Below are positions 1-8,381 of a stretch of 39,838 bases of DNA, one piece after another (within the stretch, counting starts at the first letter, position 1; every line of letters begins with the position of its first letter). A model generated the notes under the pieces. It had not been told where the DNA came from and did not search any database. It saw only the letters and a program-made list of their open reading frames with translations. Source of the DNA: Clostridia bacterium (GTDB lineage: Bacteria > Bacillota > Clostridia > UMGS1810); NCBI GenBank assembly GCA_017416845.1, contig JAFQBA010000004.1, positions 1-39,838 of the forward strand. Reading direction: 5' to 3'. Made by a program: the position numbers and the translations under genes.

Positions 1-200
1 AGCTGTCACCGCAAGGTGACTGAGGGGTTGTCAGGGAACTTTAAATCGCCACAAACGCAGTGATTGAGGCAGTTTGCTACAACCCCTCCGTCATCTTCGC
101 TTAACGCTCGATGCCACCTCCCCTTACACAGTGGAGGCTCTCGCTCTGGTGCAAATTCCAACTTCAAACTCACCGTTAAACTCCAATTTAACATTAATTC
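1..200. repeat. Dispersed palindromic intergenic repeat
   Basis: The first ~175-200 bases are non-coding and highly structured. GTCACC (5-10) and GGTGAC (15-20) pair around a GCAA tetraloop, and GAGGGGTTGT (22-31) is the inverse of ACAACCCCTC (79-88). A CTCCCC/GGAGG-rich part follows around 115-140. I recognise the CCTCCGTCATC / CTTAACGCTCGATGCCACCTCCCC wording from intergenic repeats of many clostridial genomes, where it produces spurious reading frames. No transposase is attached. The element ends before the ribosome binding site of the glycyl radical enzyme. Its left end may lie outside the window. Confidence 0.6.
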
Positions 201-271
201 TGTCAAGAATGTTAAAATCAGATATTGATATATTTACAGCAAAAAATATAATAAATAAAGAAGGTTTTTGC

Positions 272-2416
272 ATGAACCGTTTTTTTAAACTCAAAGAAGA
301 AATACAAAATACCCATATTCCGGGAACAGTGGCAGTGTGTGACACCTTGTATGTTGAAGGGTTAAAAGACCACTATTTTGAACCCGAAATGATTGCAAAG
401 GCAAAAGCCCTTTCGTATATGTTTGAAAAACACGAAAAATATGTATATGAAAACGACCTGATTCTTGGCTCATACAAAGGGCTTTTTGTAAAAAGTCTTC
501 CAAAGCCCGTTTTGGAACACACAAAAAAGTTCAGATATCTTTTTGGCAAAAACGGTGTTAACGAGGGCGAAAAAGGCAGCCACTATGCTCCCGATTATGA
601 ATATGTTCTCTCCCGCGGTATCGGCGGTATTATTGAAGATATTGAAAAATCAAAAATAAAACACGCAGACGACAGTGACAAGGTTACATTTTTGGATGCG
701 GCACGAATCTCCATTGAAGGTCTTGGAAAAATGCTTCATTCCTACGGCGAAAAGGCACTTTCCATGGGCAAAAAAACCGAGGCGGAAATTTGCTTCAGGC
801 TCGAAAGAAGCGCTCCCGAAACTTTTCGTGAGGCACTTCAGCTTATGTGGATGTGTCATATAAGCTTTTACTGTGAATTCCGTGTGGCAATGGCTCTCGG
901 AAGAGTTGACCGTTTTCTTTATCCGTATTTTAAAAAAGATATTGAAAACGGAATAATGACAAGAGAAGATTCGCTTGTGTATTTTGCGTCCATGATTATG
1001 AAAATGAAAGAGCTGCAGAAGATTTTCAAAGAGCGAAGCGGCACATTTAACACTGTGGATGTGGTAAACATCTGTGTGGGAGGAGTTGACCGCAAAGGAA
1101 ACCCGGCTGAAAATGAGCTTACCTTTGTTGTTATTGATGCAGTAAGGGAATGCGGAATCTGCGGACCGAACCTTTCTGCAAGGGTATCGTCAAAAGCAAG
1201 CGACAGATTCTGGGATGAATGTCTCAAATCCATAGGAACCGGAATTGGTTATCCTGCACTTATGAATGATGAAATAAATATTGCCGCTCTCTCTCGTTGG
1301 GGCTATGACATTGAGGATTGCCGTGATTATGCAATGGTCGGATGTATAGAAAACTTTCTCCCCGGTCTTCAGCCACCTTGGAATGACGGTGGTGTAAACG
1401 GTGCAAAAGAGCTTGAATATGCCATAAATAACGGCAGATGTGCTCTCTGTGGAGCACAGATGGGGCCAAAAACCGGTGAGGCAGAAGAATTTGACACAAT
1501 GGAAAAGCTTCTTAAGGCTTTCAAAGAGCAGATTAAAGCTGATGTGGAAGAAAACTGCGTGAGAGTGAATATGACCACAACAAGAGGCAATGAATACCGT
1601 GACCGTCAGCCATATCTTTCGTGCTTTGCAAGAACCTGTATTGAAAGAGGACTCGATATTTATGGCGGCGGATGCAAATATCCCTCGGTTTTCGGTCTTG
1701 GTGCAACAGGTGTTGCAACGGTTGCCGACAGCCTTGCCGCAATTGAAAAACTCGTTTATGAAGAAAAGGTTTTAACACTTTCAGAGCTTCGTGATATACT
1801 GAATAAAGATTTTGAAGGCTACGACGACATCCGTACAAGGCTTTTGAAAGCTCCAAAATACGGGAACAACGACGACTATGCCGATAAATATGCATCAATG
1901 TTTGTGGATATGCAGTTTGATGCACGAAAAAATATGAGAACCTTTGACGGCGGATTTTTCTATATGTCAATTGCGTCAAATGTAAATAACATCCGTGAGG
2001 GAGAAAATACCGGTGCAACTGCCGACGGCAGAAGAGCCCATGTCCCCTTAAGCGATGCCGCATCTCCCATGAGGGGGATGGATAAAAACGGTCTTACTCA
2101 GGCAATGCTTTCGGTGAGCAAGGCAGATTACACAAAAACAACAACCGGAACGGTATATAACATCAAGCTTACAAAAAATATGTTTACCGACACAAATAAA
2201 AGAAATGCTCTCCGTGACCTTATAAAAGTATACTTTATGAGAGGCGGTCAGGAGGTACAGATCAACTGCATTTCAAGAGAAATTCTGAAAGATGCTATGG
2301 AAAATCCCGAAAACTACGGTGATATGGTTGTCAGAGTGTCGGGCTTCAGCTCGGTATATACAACGCTTTCAACACCCATTCAGAAAGATATTTTAGAAAG
2401 AACCGAGCACGATTAA
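272..2416 (+). CDS. Glycyl radical enzyme (pyruvate formate-lyase superfamily, GCxE eliminase type)
   Basis: A 714-residue oxygen-sensitive radical enzyme. The active-site cysteine is C358 in the motif MVGCIENF, and E360 follows it as in the dehydratase/lyase branch (GCxE, as in glycerol or propanediol dehydratase and choline lyase); pyruvate formate-lyase has CC instead. The glycyl-radical loop is RVSGFSSVYTTL with G691 near the C-terminus. At 714 residues it is shorter than most characterised eliminases (about 790-850). I chose ATG 272 because it follows an AAAGAAGG ribosome binding site; the in-frame ATG at 74 would add 66 residues read from a palindromic repeat. The stop lies 14 bases before the SGNH hydrolase, which is followed by a zinc dehydrogenase, so the three form an operon. 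The radical-SAM activase such enzymes need is not in the window. The substrate is unknown; a polyol, sugar acid or deoxysugar is plausible from the neighbours. Confidence 0.9.
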   Translation: MNRFFKLKEEIQNTHIPGTVAVCDTLYVEGLKDHYFEPEMIAKAKALSYMFEKHEKYVYENDLILGSYKGLFVKSLPKPVLEHTKKFRYLFGKNGVNEGEKGSHYAPDYEYVLSRGIGGIIEDIEKSKIKHADDSDKVTFLDAARISIEGLGKMLHSYGEKALSMGKKTEAEICFRLERSAPETFREALQLMWMCHISFYCEFRVAMALGRVDRFLYPYFKKDIENGIMTREDSLVYFASMIMKMKELQKIFKERSGTFNTVDVVNICVGGVDRKGNPAENELTFVVIDAVRECGICGPNLSARVSSKASDRFWDECLKSIGTGIGYPALMNDEINIAALSRWGYDIEDCRDYAMVGCIENFLPGLQPPWNDGGVNGAKELEYAINNGRCALCGAQMGPKTGEAEEFDTMEKLLKAFKEQIKADVEENCVRVNMTTTRGNEYRDRQPYLSCFARTCIERGLDIYGGGCKYPSVFGLGATGVATVADSLAAIEKLVYEEKVLTLSELRDILNKDFEGYDDIRTRLLKAPKYGNNDDYADKYASMFVDMQFDARKNMRTFDGGFFYMSIASNVNNIREGENTGATADGRRAHVPLSDAASPMRGMDKNGLTQAMLSVSKADYTKTTTGTVYNIKLTKNMFTDTNKRNALRDLIKVYFMRGGQEVQINCISREILKDAMENPENYGDMVVRVSGFSSVYTTLSTPIQKDILERTEHD

Positions 2417-2430
2417 GGAGAGGAAAAATA

Positions 2431-3414
2431 ATGAAATATATACTTTGTACGGGAGATTCCCACACCTGCGGTCAGTATGCATACGGAGCAGAGGACTGGG
2501 CAGGACAGTCTCTCGGATATAACATAAACGGAAAAGGATTTATCAGAACTAATTTTGATGCAAGAGACTATGTAAATATTGTAAGAAACTACATAACCGA
2601 CCACACAAATTCCGAAGTTGAAAATATGAATATTTCAAGCTGGGGAAAAGAGGTTGCGGGCTTTCATCTTCTTGAAAGACCGGTGAGAATTCACGGCGGA
2701 TGTGATGCACTGATTCTTAAAGTTGCTGAAAGACAGAAAGAGGCAGAGCTTGGAATATATATTGACGGGGAACACGTCCGTACCAAAAGGCTCTATGCCG
2801 AAGAAACACGCTACGGTATGTGGTCATTTGCCTTTGTGGTGATTCCATGCACCGGTGCAGAAGAAATAACCCTTAAAACAGAAAAGGGCTATGTATATAT
2901 TGACAGCTGTGAACGCTGGATGGGAGACTATGCCGTGGTTAACTGCGGTGTGGGTTCATGCACTGTTGAAAGATACAAAAATGAATGTCTGCCTGATTTG
3001 ATTGAAGAATTTCCCGACAAAATCTTTCTGGCAGAGGTTCACACAATTAATGACTGGGTAAAGAATAACACAATTGAAGCCTACGGAAAATCTCTTGGCG
3101 AAACTCTTGAGATTATGAAAAACAATTCATCTCTCACAATGGCAATAACTGTTTCGCCCATCCTCAGAGAAGAACCCGTACCCTATGCACAGGATTTTTA
3201 CGAAAAGTTTGTGGACGAAGCATACAGGGTAATTGAAAATTCGGGAATTACAATGATTGATGCTCACAAGGCATTTAAAGAAAAAACCGAAGGTAAAACG
3301 GCTGATGAACTGATCGGCACTCTCTACGGTGACGATCTTCATCCGAGACAGCCGGGTTATACATTATATGCAGAATTGATTATTGAAAAATTAAAAGGAG
3401 AGTTGTTGAAATGA
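2431..3414 (+). CDS. SGNH/GDSL-family hydrolase, probable carbohydrate esterase
   Basis: A 327-residue protein with the SGNH blocks in order. TGDSHT places the nucleophile at S10, NCGVGS is a block II-like glycine, HTINDW carries the block III Asn, and DDLHP near residues 301-305 gives the catalytic D301/H304 pair. Between block I and block II lies an insertion of about 100 residues (roughly 60-165), rich in short beta-strands, that may be a small beta-sandwich. No signal peptide is seen, so it should act inside the cell. ATGA overlap with the following dehydrogenase and a 14-base gap from the glycyl radical enzyme imply co-translation. The family removes acetyl or other acyl groups, often from sugars; here it may deacylate the substrate of its operon partners. 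The family call is firm and the substrate is not. Confidence 0.82.
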   Translation: MKYILCTGDSHTCGQYAYGAEDWAGQSLGYNINGKGFIRTNFDARDYVNIVRNYITDHTNSEVENMNISSWGKEVAGFHLLERPVRIHGGCDALILKVAERQKEAELGIYIDGEHVRTKRLYAEETRYGMWSFAFVVIPCTGAEEITLKTEKGYVYIDSCERWMGDYAVVNCGVGSCTVERYKNECLPDLIEEFPDKIFLAEVHTINDWVKNNTIEAYGKSLGETLEIMKNNSSLTMAITVSPILREEPVPYAQDFYEKFVDEAYRVIENSGITMIDAHKAFKEKTEGKTADELIGTLYGDDLHPRQPGYTLYAELIIEKLKGELLK

Positions 3415-4505
3415 AAGCAAAAGCAGCAGTATTTATGGGAGCAAACAATCCCTTTGAAATCAGGGAGTATGAACTGATCCCCCCAAAACCGGGCTATGCA
3501 AAAATGTCACTTATTGCGAGCGGTGTTTGCGGAACGGATATTCACATTCACTCAGGCAGACTTGGCGGAGCCCCCAACACTATGATTGGTCACGAGTTTG
3601 TGGGAAGAATTGAAGAAATCTCCGAAGAAGACAGCAAAAAATACGGACTTAAAGTCGGTGATGCAGTTATTTCTGACATTGCCGTGCCTTGTTGTAAGTG
3701 TCTTCTTTGCGAAACAGGAGACGATGCAAACTGTGTAAATATGGCAGTGACATCTGCAGGCAGTGTGGACGATGCACCCCATTTCCACGGTGGCTACGGT
3801 GAATACAGTTACGCTCCGGCAGGAAATCTCATCAAAATTCCCGAAGGTGTAGATCCAAAAATGACAGCCATCTTTGCTTGTCCTGCACCCACAGCCATTC
3901 ACGGTTTTTCCCTTGCCGAAAAAGCAGGTGTTGACATCAAAACAATAAAAACCGCAGTTGTTCAGGGACTTGGCCCCGTTGGATGCTTTGCCATTGCATA
4001 CCTTGCATCGGCAGGAGTAGAAAATGTAATTGCAGTATCGGGCGGTGTGGATGCTCAAAAAGAAGCCCTTGCAAAAGATCTTGGAGCAACTAAGGTTTAC
4101 AGCCTCAAAAATGACGGCGAAGAAAAAATCGCAGGTGAAATCAAAGATATGACAAACGGTCTCGGTGCTGACCTTGTGTATGAAGCATCGGGCAATCCTA
4201 AAGCAATTCCTTTTGGTATGGATATCCTCAGAAACAGAGGTGTATATGTTGTTCCCGGTCAGTATTCAGATTCCGGTGCAGTTGAAATCCGGCCACAGAT
4301 AATCACTTTCAAGGCACTTCACATCATCGGTTCTTCACAGTATTCATTCTGTGATGTTGAAGGCTATGTTGATTTTCTTGCTAAAAACCCCGCTCTTCAC
4401 GAAAAAATTGCGGCACTTGCAACCTGCTATAAGGTTGAAGATGTGAACAAAGCTTTTGAGGATGCAAAGGCAAGAAAGAACATCAAGACACTCTTGGTTA
4501 AATAA
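3411..4505 (+). CDS. Zinc-dependent medium-chain alcohol/polyol dehydrogenase
   Basis: A 364-residue MDR-family dehydrogenase. The catalytic zinc ligands are visible as C40 (GVCGTD) and H61-E62 (GHEFVG). The structural zinc site has ideal spacing, C94-x2-C97-x2-C100-x7-C108, with an extra C95. The Rossmann motif GLGPVG is at about 186-191. The length is normal for sorbitol or threonine dehydrogenase relatives. Its ATG overlaps the stop of the SGNH gene (ATGA), and a long hairpin follows the stop, so it ends the operon. It probably oxidises or reduces a sugar alcohol or an aldehyde made by the glycyl radical enzyme. A diverged fragment of a second copy of this gene survives near 32.55 kb. Confidence 0.88.
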   Translation: MKAKAAVFMGANNPFEIREYELIPPKPGYAKMSLIASGVCGTDIHIHSGRLGGAPNTMIGHEFVGRIEEISEEDSKKYGLKVGDAVISDIAVPCCKCLLCETGDDANCVNMAVTSAGSVDDAPHFHGGYGEYSYAPAGNLIKIPEGVDPKMTAIFACPAPTAIHGFSLAEKAGVDIKTIKTAVVQGLGPVGCFAIAYLASAGVENVIAVSGGVDAQKEALAKDLGATKVYSLKNDGEEKIAGEIKDMTNGLGADLVYEASGNPKAIPFGMDILRNRGVYVVPGQYSDSGAVEIRPQIITFKALHIIGSSQYSFCDVEGYVDFLAKNPALHEKIAALATCYKVEDVNKAFEDAKARKNIKTLLVK

Positions 4506-4509
4506 GGGA

Positions 4510-4588
4510 ACAGTTTGGGGACGGGGCAGTTTTTGTTACGAAATGAAAGCGATAAAATGATACAATTTTTGCCCCGTCCCCAATCTGT
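4510..4588. repeat. Long inverted repeat after the dehydrogenase, possible terminator
   Basis: The arm at 4510-4528 and the arm at 4570-4588 pair over 19 positions with one mismatch (core GGGGACGGGGCA/TGCCCCGTCCCC) around a 41-base loop. The wording resembles the GGGGACGTACA repeats elsewhere but is a separate subtype. It starts five bases after the dehydrogenase stop and may stop transcription of the operon, although it lacks a clear U-tract. Confidence 0.6.
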
Positions 4589-4633
4589 ACCATAACCTCT
4601 TTTTGCGAATTTTGATATGTTTTCTAAAGTATC

Positions 4634-4665
4634 TTGATAAACCCCAAAAATTATGATATCATAAT
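4634..4665 (+). promoter_or_regulatory. Promoter with a palindrome over the -10
   Basis: TTGATA (4634-4639), a 17-base spacer and TATCAT (4657-4662) with an upstream TG form a sigma-A-like promoter for the gene at 4775. The perfect 16-base palindrome ATTATGATATCATAAT (4650-4665) covers the -10, as a repressor operator would. The cognate regulator is unknown. Confidence 0.5.
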
Positions 4666-4774
4666 CATGTCAAACTAAATTTAACATATTGTACAGTGTT
4701 GAGGTACATTTTTCTTTTGCAGATACATGGCACGATATAAGTGAAATTAAATAATGTAAAGGAGATTATTCAAT

Positions 4775-6880
4775 ATGATCACAGAAGAAAAATATGATTT
4801 CAAAAAAAGAATGTTATCCGTTCACAAATCAGGTGTTCGTGACATGAATCTGACATCGGAGAATGGAGAATATGAAATTAAAAACGGATTTTCAATAATT
4901 CTTCCGAAAGATTATTCAGATGTTGTTCTCACTGCTTCAAAAGATTTTCAGGACTATTTGTTCACATCAATGAAGGTTTCGGCTATGCTGACAGAAAATC
5001 CTGCGTCAAAATCCAATTGTTTGATTATTGCTTTTGATGAAAACCAGAATGAAGATTACAAAATTTGCTTTGATGAAAACATCACCATTACAGCCAAAAC
5101 AGACCGTATGGCGGCGCAGGGGGTTTATTGTCTTGAAGACATGATGAATACCCGTCGTGCTCCTTTTATAAAAAAAGACGAAATAAAGCATACATTTATG
5201 TTTTCTCCGCGTATGACACACTCCGGCTACGGCATGGACGATTTTCCCGATAGTCATCTTTCTGCAATAGCTCACGCAGGAATGGACTCTATTCTTGTCT
5301 TCACAAAAGGTGTAAATCAGACTAAAACGGGATACCTCAATTTTAATGAGCTTATTTGGCGTGCATCAAAATATGGACTTGATGTGTATGCCTACAGTTT
5401 TATTATGACAGGCACACATCCCGACGATGAAGGTGCTCAGGAGGAATATGACAAACTCTATGGTGAGCTTTTCCGTCAATGCCCCGGATTGAAAGGAGTA
5501 ACCCTGGTTGGTGAAATTGTAGGGTTCAACAGTAAAGACGAACGTGCTTATTACAGAAATGTTTACGGACCTGATGCAGAGCTGTCCGATTTGCCGCATC
5601 CGGGATTTTTCCCTTGCAGAGACTATCCTCAATGGCTTGAGTGTATAAAAAAGGCAGTTTACAAATATAAACCTGATGCTGATATAGTGCTTTGGAGCTA
5701 CAATTGGGGTAATCGTGATACCGAAGCAAGACTTGAACTTATTAACAATTTGCCCTTGGATGTAACTTTGATGGCGACTTTTGAAATGTATGAAATATGT
5801 CCGCGTGAGGGCATTATGGATGTATGCTCTGATTATACACTTTCTTTTGCAGGCCCCGGCAATTATTTCAAAACCGAAGCTGAAGCCGCATTGAAACGCG
5901 GACTTAAGCTTTATGCTATGGCAAACACCGGCGGTCAGACATGGGATATGGGTACAATACCCTATGAACCTATGCCATACCAATGGATTCGCAGATACTA
6001 TGGTCTTCGTGATGCTCATGAAAAATGGGGACTTTCGGGACTTATGGAATGTCACCATTATGGTTTTTATCCTTCTTTTATCAGTGACTTGGCAAAACAG
6101 GCATTCATCAAAGAAAAAACCGTTATTGAAGACAGTTTGAAGGAAGTTCTTTCGGCAAAATTCGGTACAAAATATGTTGATGTTATAGACAAAGCTCTCG
6201 ACAAGTGGAGCGAGGCAATTACATATTATACCCCGACCGACGATGATCAATATGGAGCATTCCGCATCGGACCTTCATATCCTCTTTGTTTAAACAGAGT
6301 GAGGACGCCTCCTTCACAGCCCCATGCACCATCGGGTAACGCACTTGTGAAAGTTGTTTATCCTGCGGGACATCAGCAGGCAACACCACCTCCAACCGGT
6401 AGGGGAATGCTTGCTTCACTGCGAGTTGGCGAAGAGATAAAATCTCTTGACAAAATGCTTACTCTTATGAAAGAGGGCAGAGATATTCTTGATACAATTC
6501 CCGAAGAAGAATGTAATGACGAGCTTTTGTATCTTGTAAACCTCGGAAAATACATTTGTTGTTATGTTCAAACCGGAATTAACGCCAAAAAATGGTACAA
6601 AATCAAAAACAAACTTACAACCGCAGAAGAAATTGAATTTGTTCCCAAACTTGTTGAAGAAGCAAGAGCTCTTCTTGACGAAGAAAGAAAAAATGCCGAA
6701 GAAGCAATCGTCTATGCCGACAGAGATTCGCGTCTTGGTTGGGAACCCACAATGGATTATATGGGTGATTCGGACAGTATAAGGTGGAAATTGAAGATGA
6801 TTGACTATGTTTATGACATTGAACTTGAATATTTCCTGAAAGCCTCGGATAAGTCGTGGCTGTCAAATAAAATGAATTAA
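4775..6880 (+). CDS. Putative intracellular glycoside hydrolase with GH20/GH67-like N-terminal domain
   Basis: A 701-residue protein without a signal peptide. Residues about 20-135 look like the alpha/beta domain that precedes the barrel in GH20, GH67 and GH84 enzymes, including the segment TDRMAAQGVYCLEDMM. A TIM-barrel-like part follows (about 140-420) with E247 in TLVGEIVGF, then TFEMYE, LSFAGPG and YGFYPS, and an alpha-helical C-terminus. The same landmarks in the same order occur in the protein at 14.7 kb (E307 in TDGERM, NFEDAG, LSYAGPS), so the two are distant paralogues. I cannot place them in a numbered family; GH20, GH67, GH163 or an undescribed family are all possible. A strong AAAGGAG site precedes ATG 4775. 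It sits alone between a palindrome-covered promoter and a repeat-rich gap. Confidence 0.6.
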   Translation: MITEEKYDFKKRMLSVHKSGVRDMNLTSENGEYEIKNGFSIILPKDYSDVVLTASKDFQDYLFTSMKVSAMLTENPASKSNCLIIAFDENQNEDYKICFDENITITAKTDRMAAQGVYCLEDMMNTRRAPFIKKDEIKHTFMFSPRMTHSGYGMDDFPDSHLSAIAHAGMDSILVFTKGVNQTKTGYLNFNELIWRASKYGLDVYAYSFIMTGTHPDDEGAQEEYDKLYGELFRQCPGLKGVTLVGEIVGFNSKDERAYYRNVYGPDAELSDLPHPGFFPCRDYPQWLECIKKAVYKYKPDADIVLWSYNWGNRDTEARLELINNLPLDVTLMATFEMYEICPREGIMDVCSDYTLSFAGPGNYFKTEAEAALKRGLKLYAMANTGGQTWDMGTIPYEPMPYQWIRRYYGLRDAHEKWGLSGLMECHHYGFYPSFISDLAKQAFIKEKTVIEDSLKEVLSAKFGTKYVDVIDKALDKWSEAITYYTPTDDDQYGAFRIGPSYPLCLNRVRTPPSQPHAPSGNALVKVVYPAGHQQATPPPTGRGMLASLRVGEEIKSLDKMLTLMKEGRDILDTIPEEECNDELLYLVNLGKYICCYVQTGINAKKWYKIKNKLTTAEEIEFVPKLVEEARALLDEERKNAEEAIVYADRDSRLGWEPTMDYMGDSDSIRWKLKMIDYVYDIELEYFLKASDKSWLSNKMN

Positions 6881-6904
6881 AAAAACAGTTTGGGAAGTCA
6901 ATTA

Positions 6905-6975
6905 AGGACGCCGTACCGCTGAATAAACCTATTATCCTTAATTGGGGTTCGGTTTGTTCGACAGTCCGGCGTCCT
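6905..6975. repeat. Inverted repeat, arms AGGACGCCG/CGGCGTCCT
   Basis: Perfect 9-base arms at 6905-6913 and 6967-6975 enclose 53 bases that contain further short pairings. It lies 24 bases after the glycosidase-like gene. It may be a terminator-like structure or a small mobile repeat; no U-tract directly follows the second arm. Confidence 0.45.
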
Positions 6976-7020
6976 CGGTTCTTTTACATTTTCAGCAAGA
7001 AAATTGCACAATAGCCAGAT

Positions 7021-7134
7021 AGGGACGTACATTTTTTGATACATAAAATTACAAACCAAAAACATGCCAAAAAATGTGCGTCCCCAAATGGCACAAACCA
7101 AAAACATGCCAAAAAATGTACGTCCCCAAATGGC
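7021..7134. repeat. GGGGACGTACA repeat cluster with a 42-bp tandem duplication
   Basis: One forward partial copy (7021-7042, AGGGACGTACATTTTTTG) faces two reverse copies. The reverse copies are 42-base direct repeats at 7051-7092 and 7093-7134 that differ at one base. Forward and reverse copies can pair into a long hairpin. They belong to the same family as the copies near 8.36, 9.6, 17.35 and 32.5 kb. The arrangement resembles REP/BIME elements mobilised by Y1-type (RAYT) transposases, none of which is in the window. Confidence 0.75.
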
Positions 7135-7315
7135 AATAATCATGGCAGAGAATATAGCGGTGCTAGCTGGTTATGATGTTAATATAGAAAGCGATACAGT
7201 GGCTTGGGTGAAAAAGCATCGTAAAGCATGGCTTGAACAAAACAAAGAAAGTGAACTAGGAGAGATTGAAAAAGTCTTTCTAACTATAAATAAAAAAACA
7301 AAAGGAGATTATTAA
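7135..7315 (+). pseudogene. C-terminal remnant of a lost gene, possibly GH20-like
   Basis: Immediately after the repeat cluster, one frame stays open to the TAA at 7313-7315 and encodes AENIAVLAGYDVNIES...AWVKKHRKAWLEQNKES. The tail WVKKHRKAWLEQNKESEL resembles the C-terminal end of bacterial beta-hexosaminidase-like proteins (WL..NRPSGL). No start codon with a ribosome binding site exists; the upstream in-frame ATGs are inside the repeats. The stop is one base before the next ATG, and the ribosome binding site of the isomerase lies within this remnant, so an intact gene was once operonic with it. The 5' part was apparently removed at the repeat. Confidence 0.6.
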
Positions 7316-7316
7316 G

Positions 7317-8150
7317 ATGAAAAAATGTGGATTGGCTATGTGGCACTATCAGCATAGAACAACAGTTGAAAATGTTAATTTTTTTGCAGAAAACGGTTTT
7401 GAGGTTTTGGCTTTAAATCAGTTGCATATTGTTGATTGTATTCTTGCAGAAGATAAGGGGGCTTTGCTTGCAGAAAGTCTTACTGATAATAATCTCAGAA
7501 TTACTGTTCACGGGGGGATGCCTGTGTCACATAAACTGGAAGACGTTAATGAATTTAAGAAGAAAATTACATTAATTAGCGAATGGCAGAAAAAGTACGG
7601 TTTAATTGATGTTATATCATTTGATGTATTTGATGCTATACGAGATAATATGTCGTCCTATATTGATTTTGTATTAGATAAAATTGAAAATTGTAAAGTG
7701 GCAGTGGAAGATTTTGGATTAAATGAAAATGAACTGCTACAGATTGAACACTTAAGAAATAATGATAGATTTGGATATCTTATTGATATCGGACATATGT
7801 ATATACGACTTACGGGTAAACCTATAGGCCATGAGACATTGTTTCAACATAGTGATTATGAAGGGGAAAGAACTGAACATGTAGGATATGAAGAGTTTTT
7901 GAAGGCATTTCAATCGAAGACATTTCCTATATATGAAGTACATCTGCATAACAATGATGGCGTTGATGATTTGCATTTGTTTTTAGAAGATGGCACTCTT
8001 GATATGAAGATAATAGCTTGTGTTTTAGAAAATTTAAAATATGATGGTATTGTTACTATTGAAAGTGCTCCTGGATACAGATTTGCATGTGCTGGGGCAG
8101 AAGCTGATGAAAGAATAATTAAAACATTTAATTACTGGAAGAATATTTAG
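7317..8150 (+). CDS. Sugar phosphate isomerase/epimerase-like TIM barrel protein
   Basis: A 277-residue member of the xylose-isomerase-like (AP endonuclease 2) TIM-barrel superfamily. Metal-ligand-like residues occur in order: E in VAVEDFG, D and H in LIDIGHMY, H in YEVHLHNNDG and E in VTIESAPG. The length is typical of the family. The AAAGGAG site lies in the remnant just upstream. The base composition is visibly more AT-rich than in the genes at 1-6.9 kb and 8.5-9.5 kb, which suggests a different origin or relaxed selection. It probably isomerises or epimerises a sugar or inositol derivative in the cytoplasm; the substrate cannot be told. It is now isolated between two gene scars and may have lost its promoter. 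Confidence 0.75.
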   Translation: MKKCGLAMWHYQHRTTVENVNFFAENGFEVLALNQLHIVDCILAEDKGALLAESLTDNNLRITVHGGMPVSHKLEDVNEFKKKITLISEWQKKYGLIDVISFDVFDAIRDNMSSYIDFVLDKIENCKVAVEDFGLNENELLQIEHLRNNDRFGYLIDIGHMYIRLTGKPIGHETLFQHSDYEGERTEHVGYEEFLKAFQSKTFPIYEVHLHNNDGVDDLHLFLEDGTLDMKIIACVLENLKYDGIVTIESAPGYRFACAGAEADERIIKTFNYWKNI

Positions 8151-8183
8151 GATTTCTATCATATATAAAATATCTAAGGTTAA

Positions 8184-8345
8184 ATGGAGTTTTTAAAGAA
8201 AATAGAAAATATAGACGAATGCCTAAAATGGTTGCTTGAAGTGTTAGTGAGGGGTATATGCGCTTCATTCAAGCATTGCAGATGGTAGAGTGAAATTTGT
8301 TACAGACAGCTCCTATATAGCTATTCTGCTAAACTGTACAGAATA
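8184..8345 (+). pseudogene. Frameshifted N-terminal remnant of an SGNH-type hydrolase
   Basis: ATG 8184 opens MEFLKKIENIDECLKWLLEV, then the frame must shift near 8250 to read VYALHSSIADGRVKFVTDSS (8254 onward) and YIAILLNCTEYE, which ends at a GGGGACGTACA-type repeat. The phrase YALHSSI.DGRVKFVTDS is typical of the N-terminal beta-sandwich of GDSL/SGNH sugar esterases (SsfX3-like). Only about 50 codons survive. I infer a gene that was frameshifted and cut off by a repeat-associated deletion. Confidence 0.55.
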
Positions 8346-8352
8346 TGAAACG

Positions 8353-8381
8353 TGTCAAAAAATGTACGTCCCCAAATGGCA
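8353..8381 (-). repeat. Single GGGGACGTACA-family repeat
   Basis: A reverse-orientation copy (TGTCAAAAAATGTACGTCCC followed by CAAATGGCA) abuts the 3' edge of the SGNH remnant. It matches the 3' 29 bases of the 42-base units at 7.1 kb with very few differences. Confidence 0.75.

Noticed and set aside
74..271. In-frame N-terminal extension of the glycyl radical enzyme
   Set aside because: The extra 66 residues are read from a palindromic intergenic repeat and resemble no part of the family; ATG 272 has a proper ribosome binding site.
1533..2063. 176-codon open frame on the minus strand
   Set aside because: It is antisense to the glycyl radical enzyme, with His/Arg/Leu-rich nonsense composition.
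5366..6250. 294-codon open frame on the minus strand
   Set aside because: It is antisense to the glycosidase-like gene, rich in Cys, Phe and Ile in a way typical of shadow frames, and has no ribosome binding site or family motif.
6905..6975. Riboswitch or structured RNA upstream of the 7.1-kb remnant
   Set aside because: Only one long stem and a few short pairings are visible, I recognise no riboswitch core, and no intact gene directly follows.
7051..7134. CRISPR-like array from tandem 42-bp units (and 39-bp units at 32.5 kb)
   Set aside because: There are only two units each, no spacers, internal palindromes, and no cas genes.
7064..7315. Small 83-codon gene beginning MPKNVRPQMAQTKNMPKN
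   Set aside because: The first part is translated palindromic repeats; only the tail is a protein remnant. It is listed as a pseudogene.
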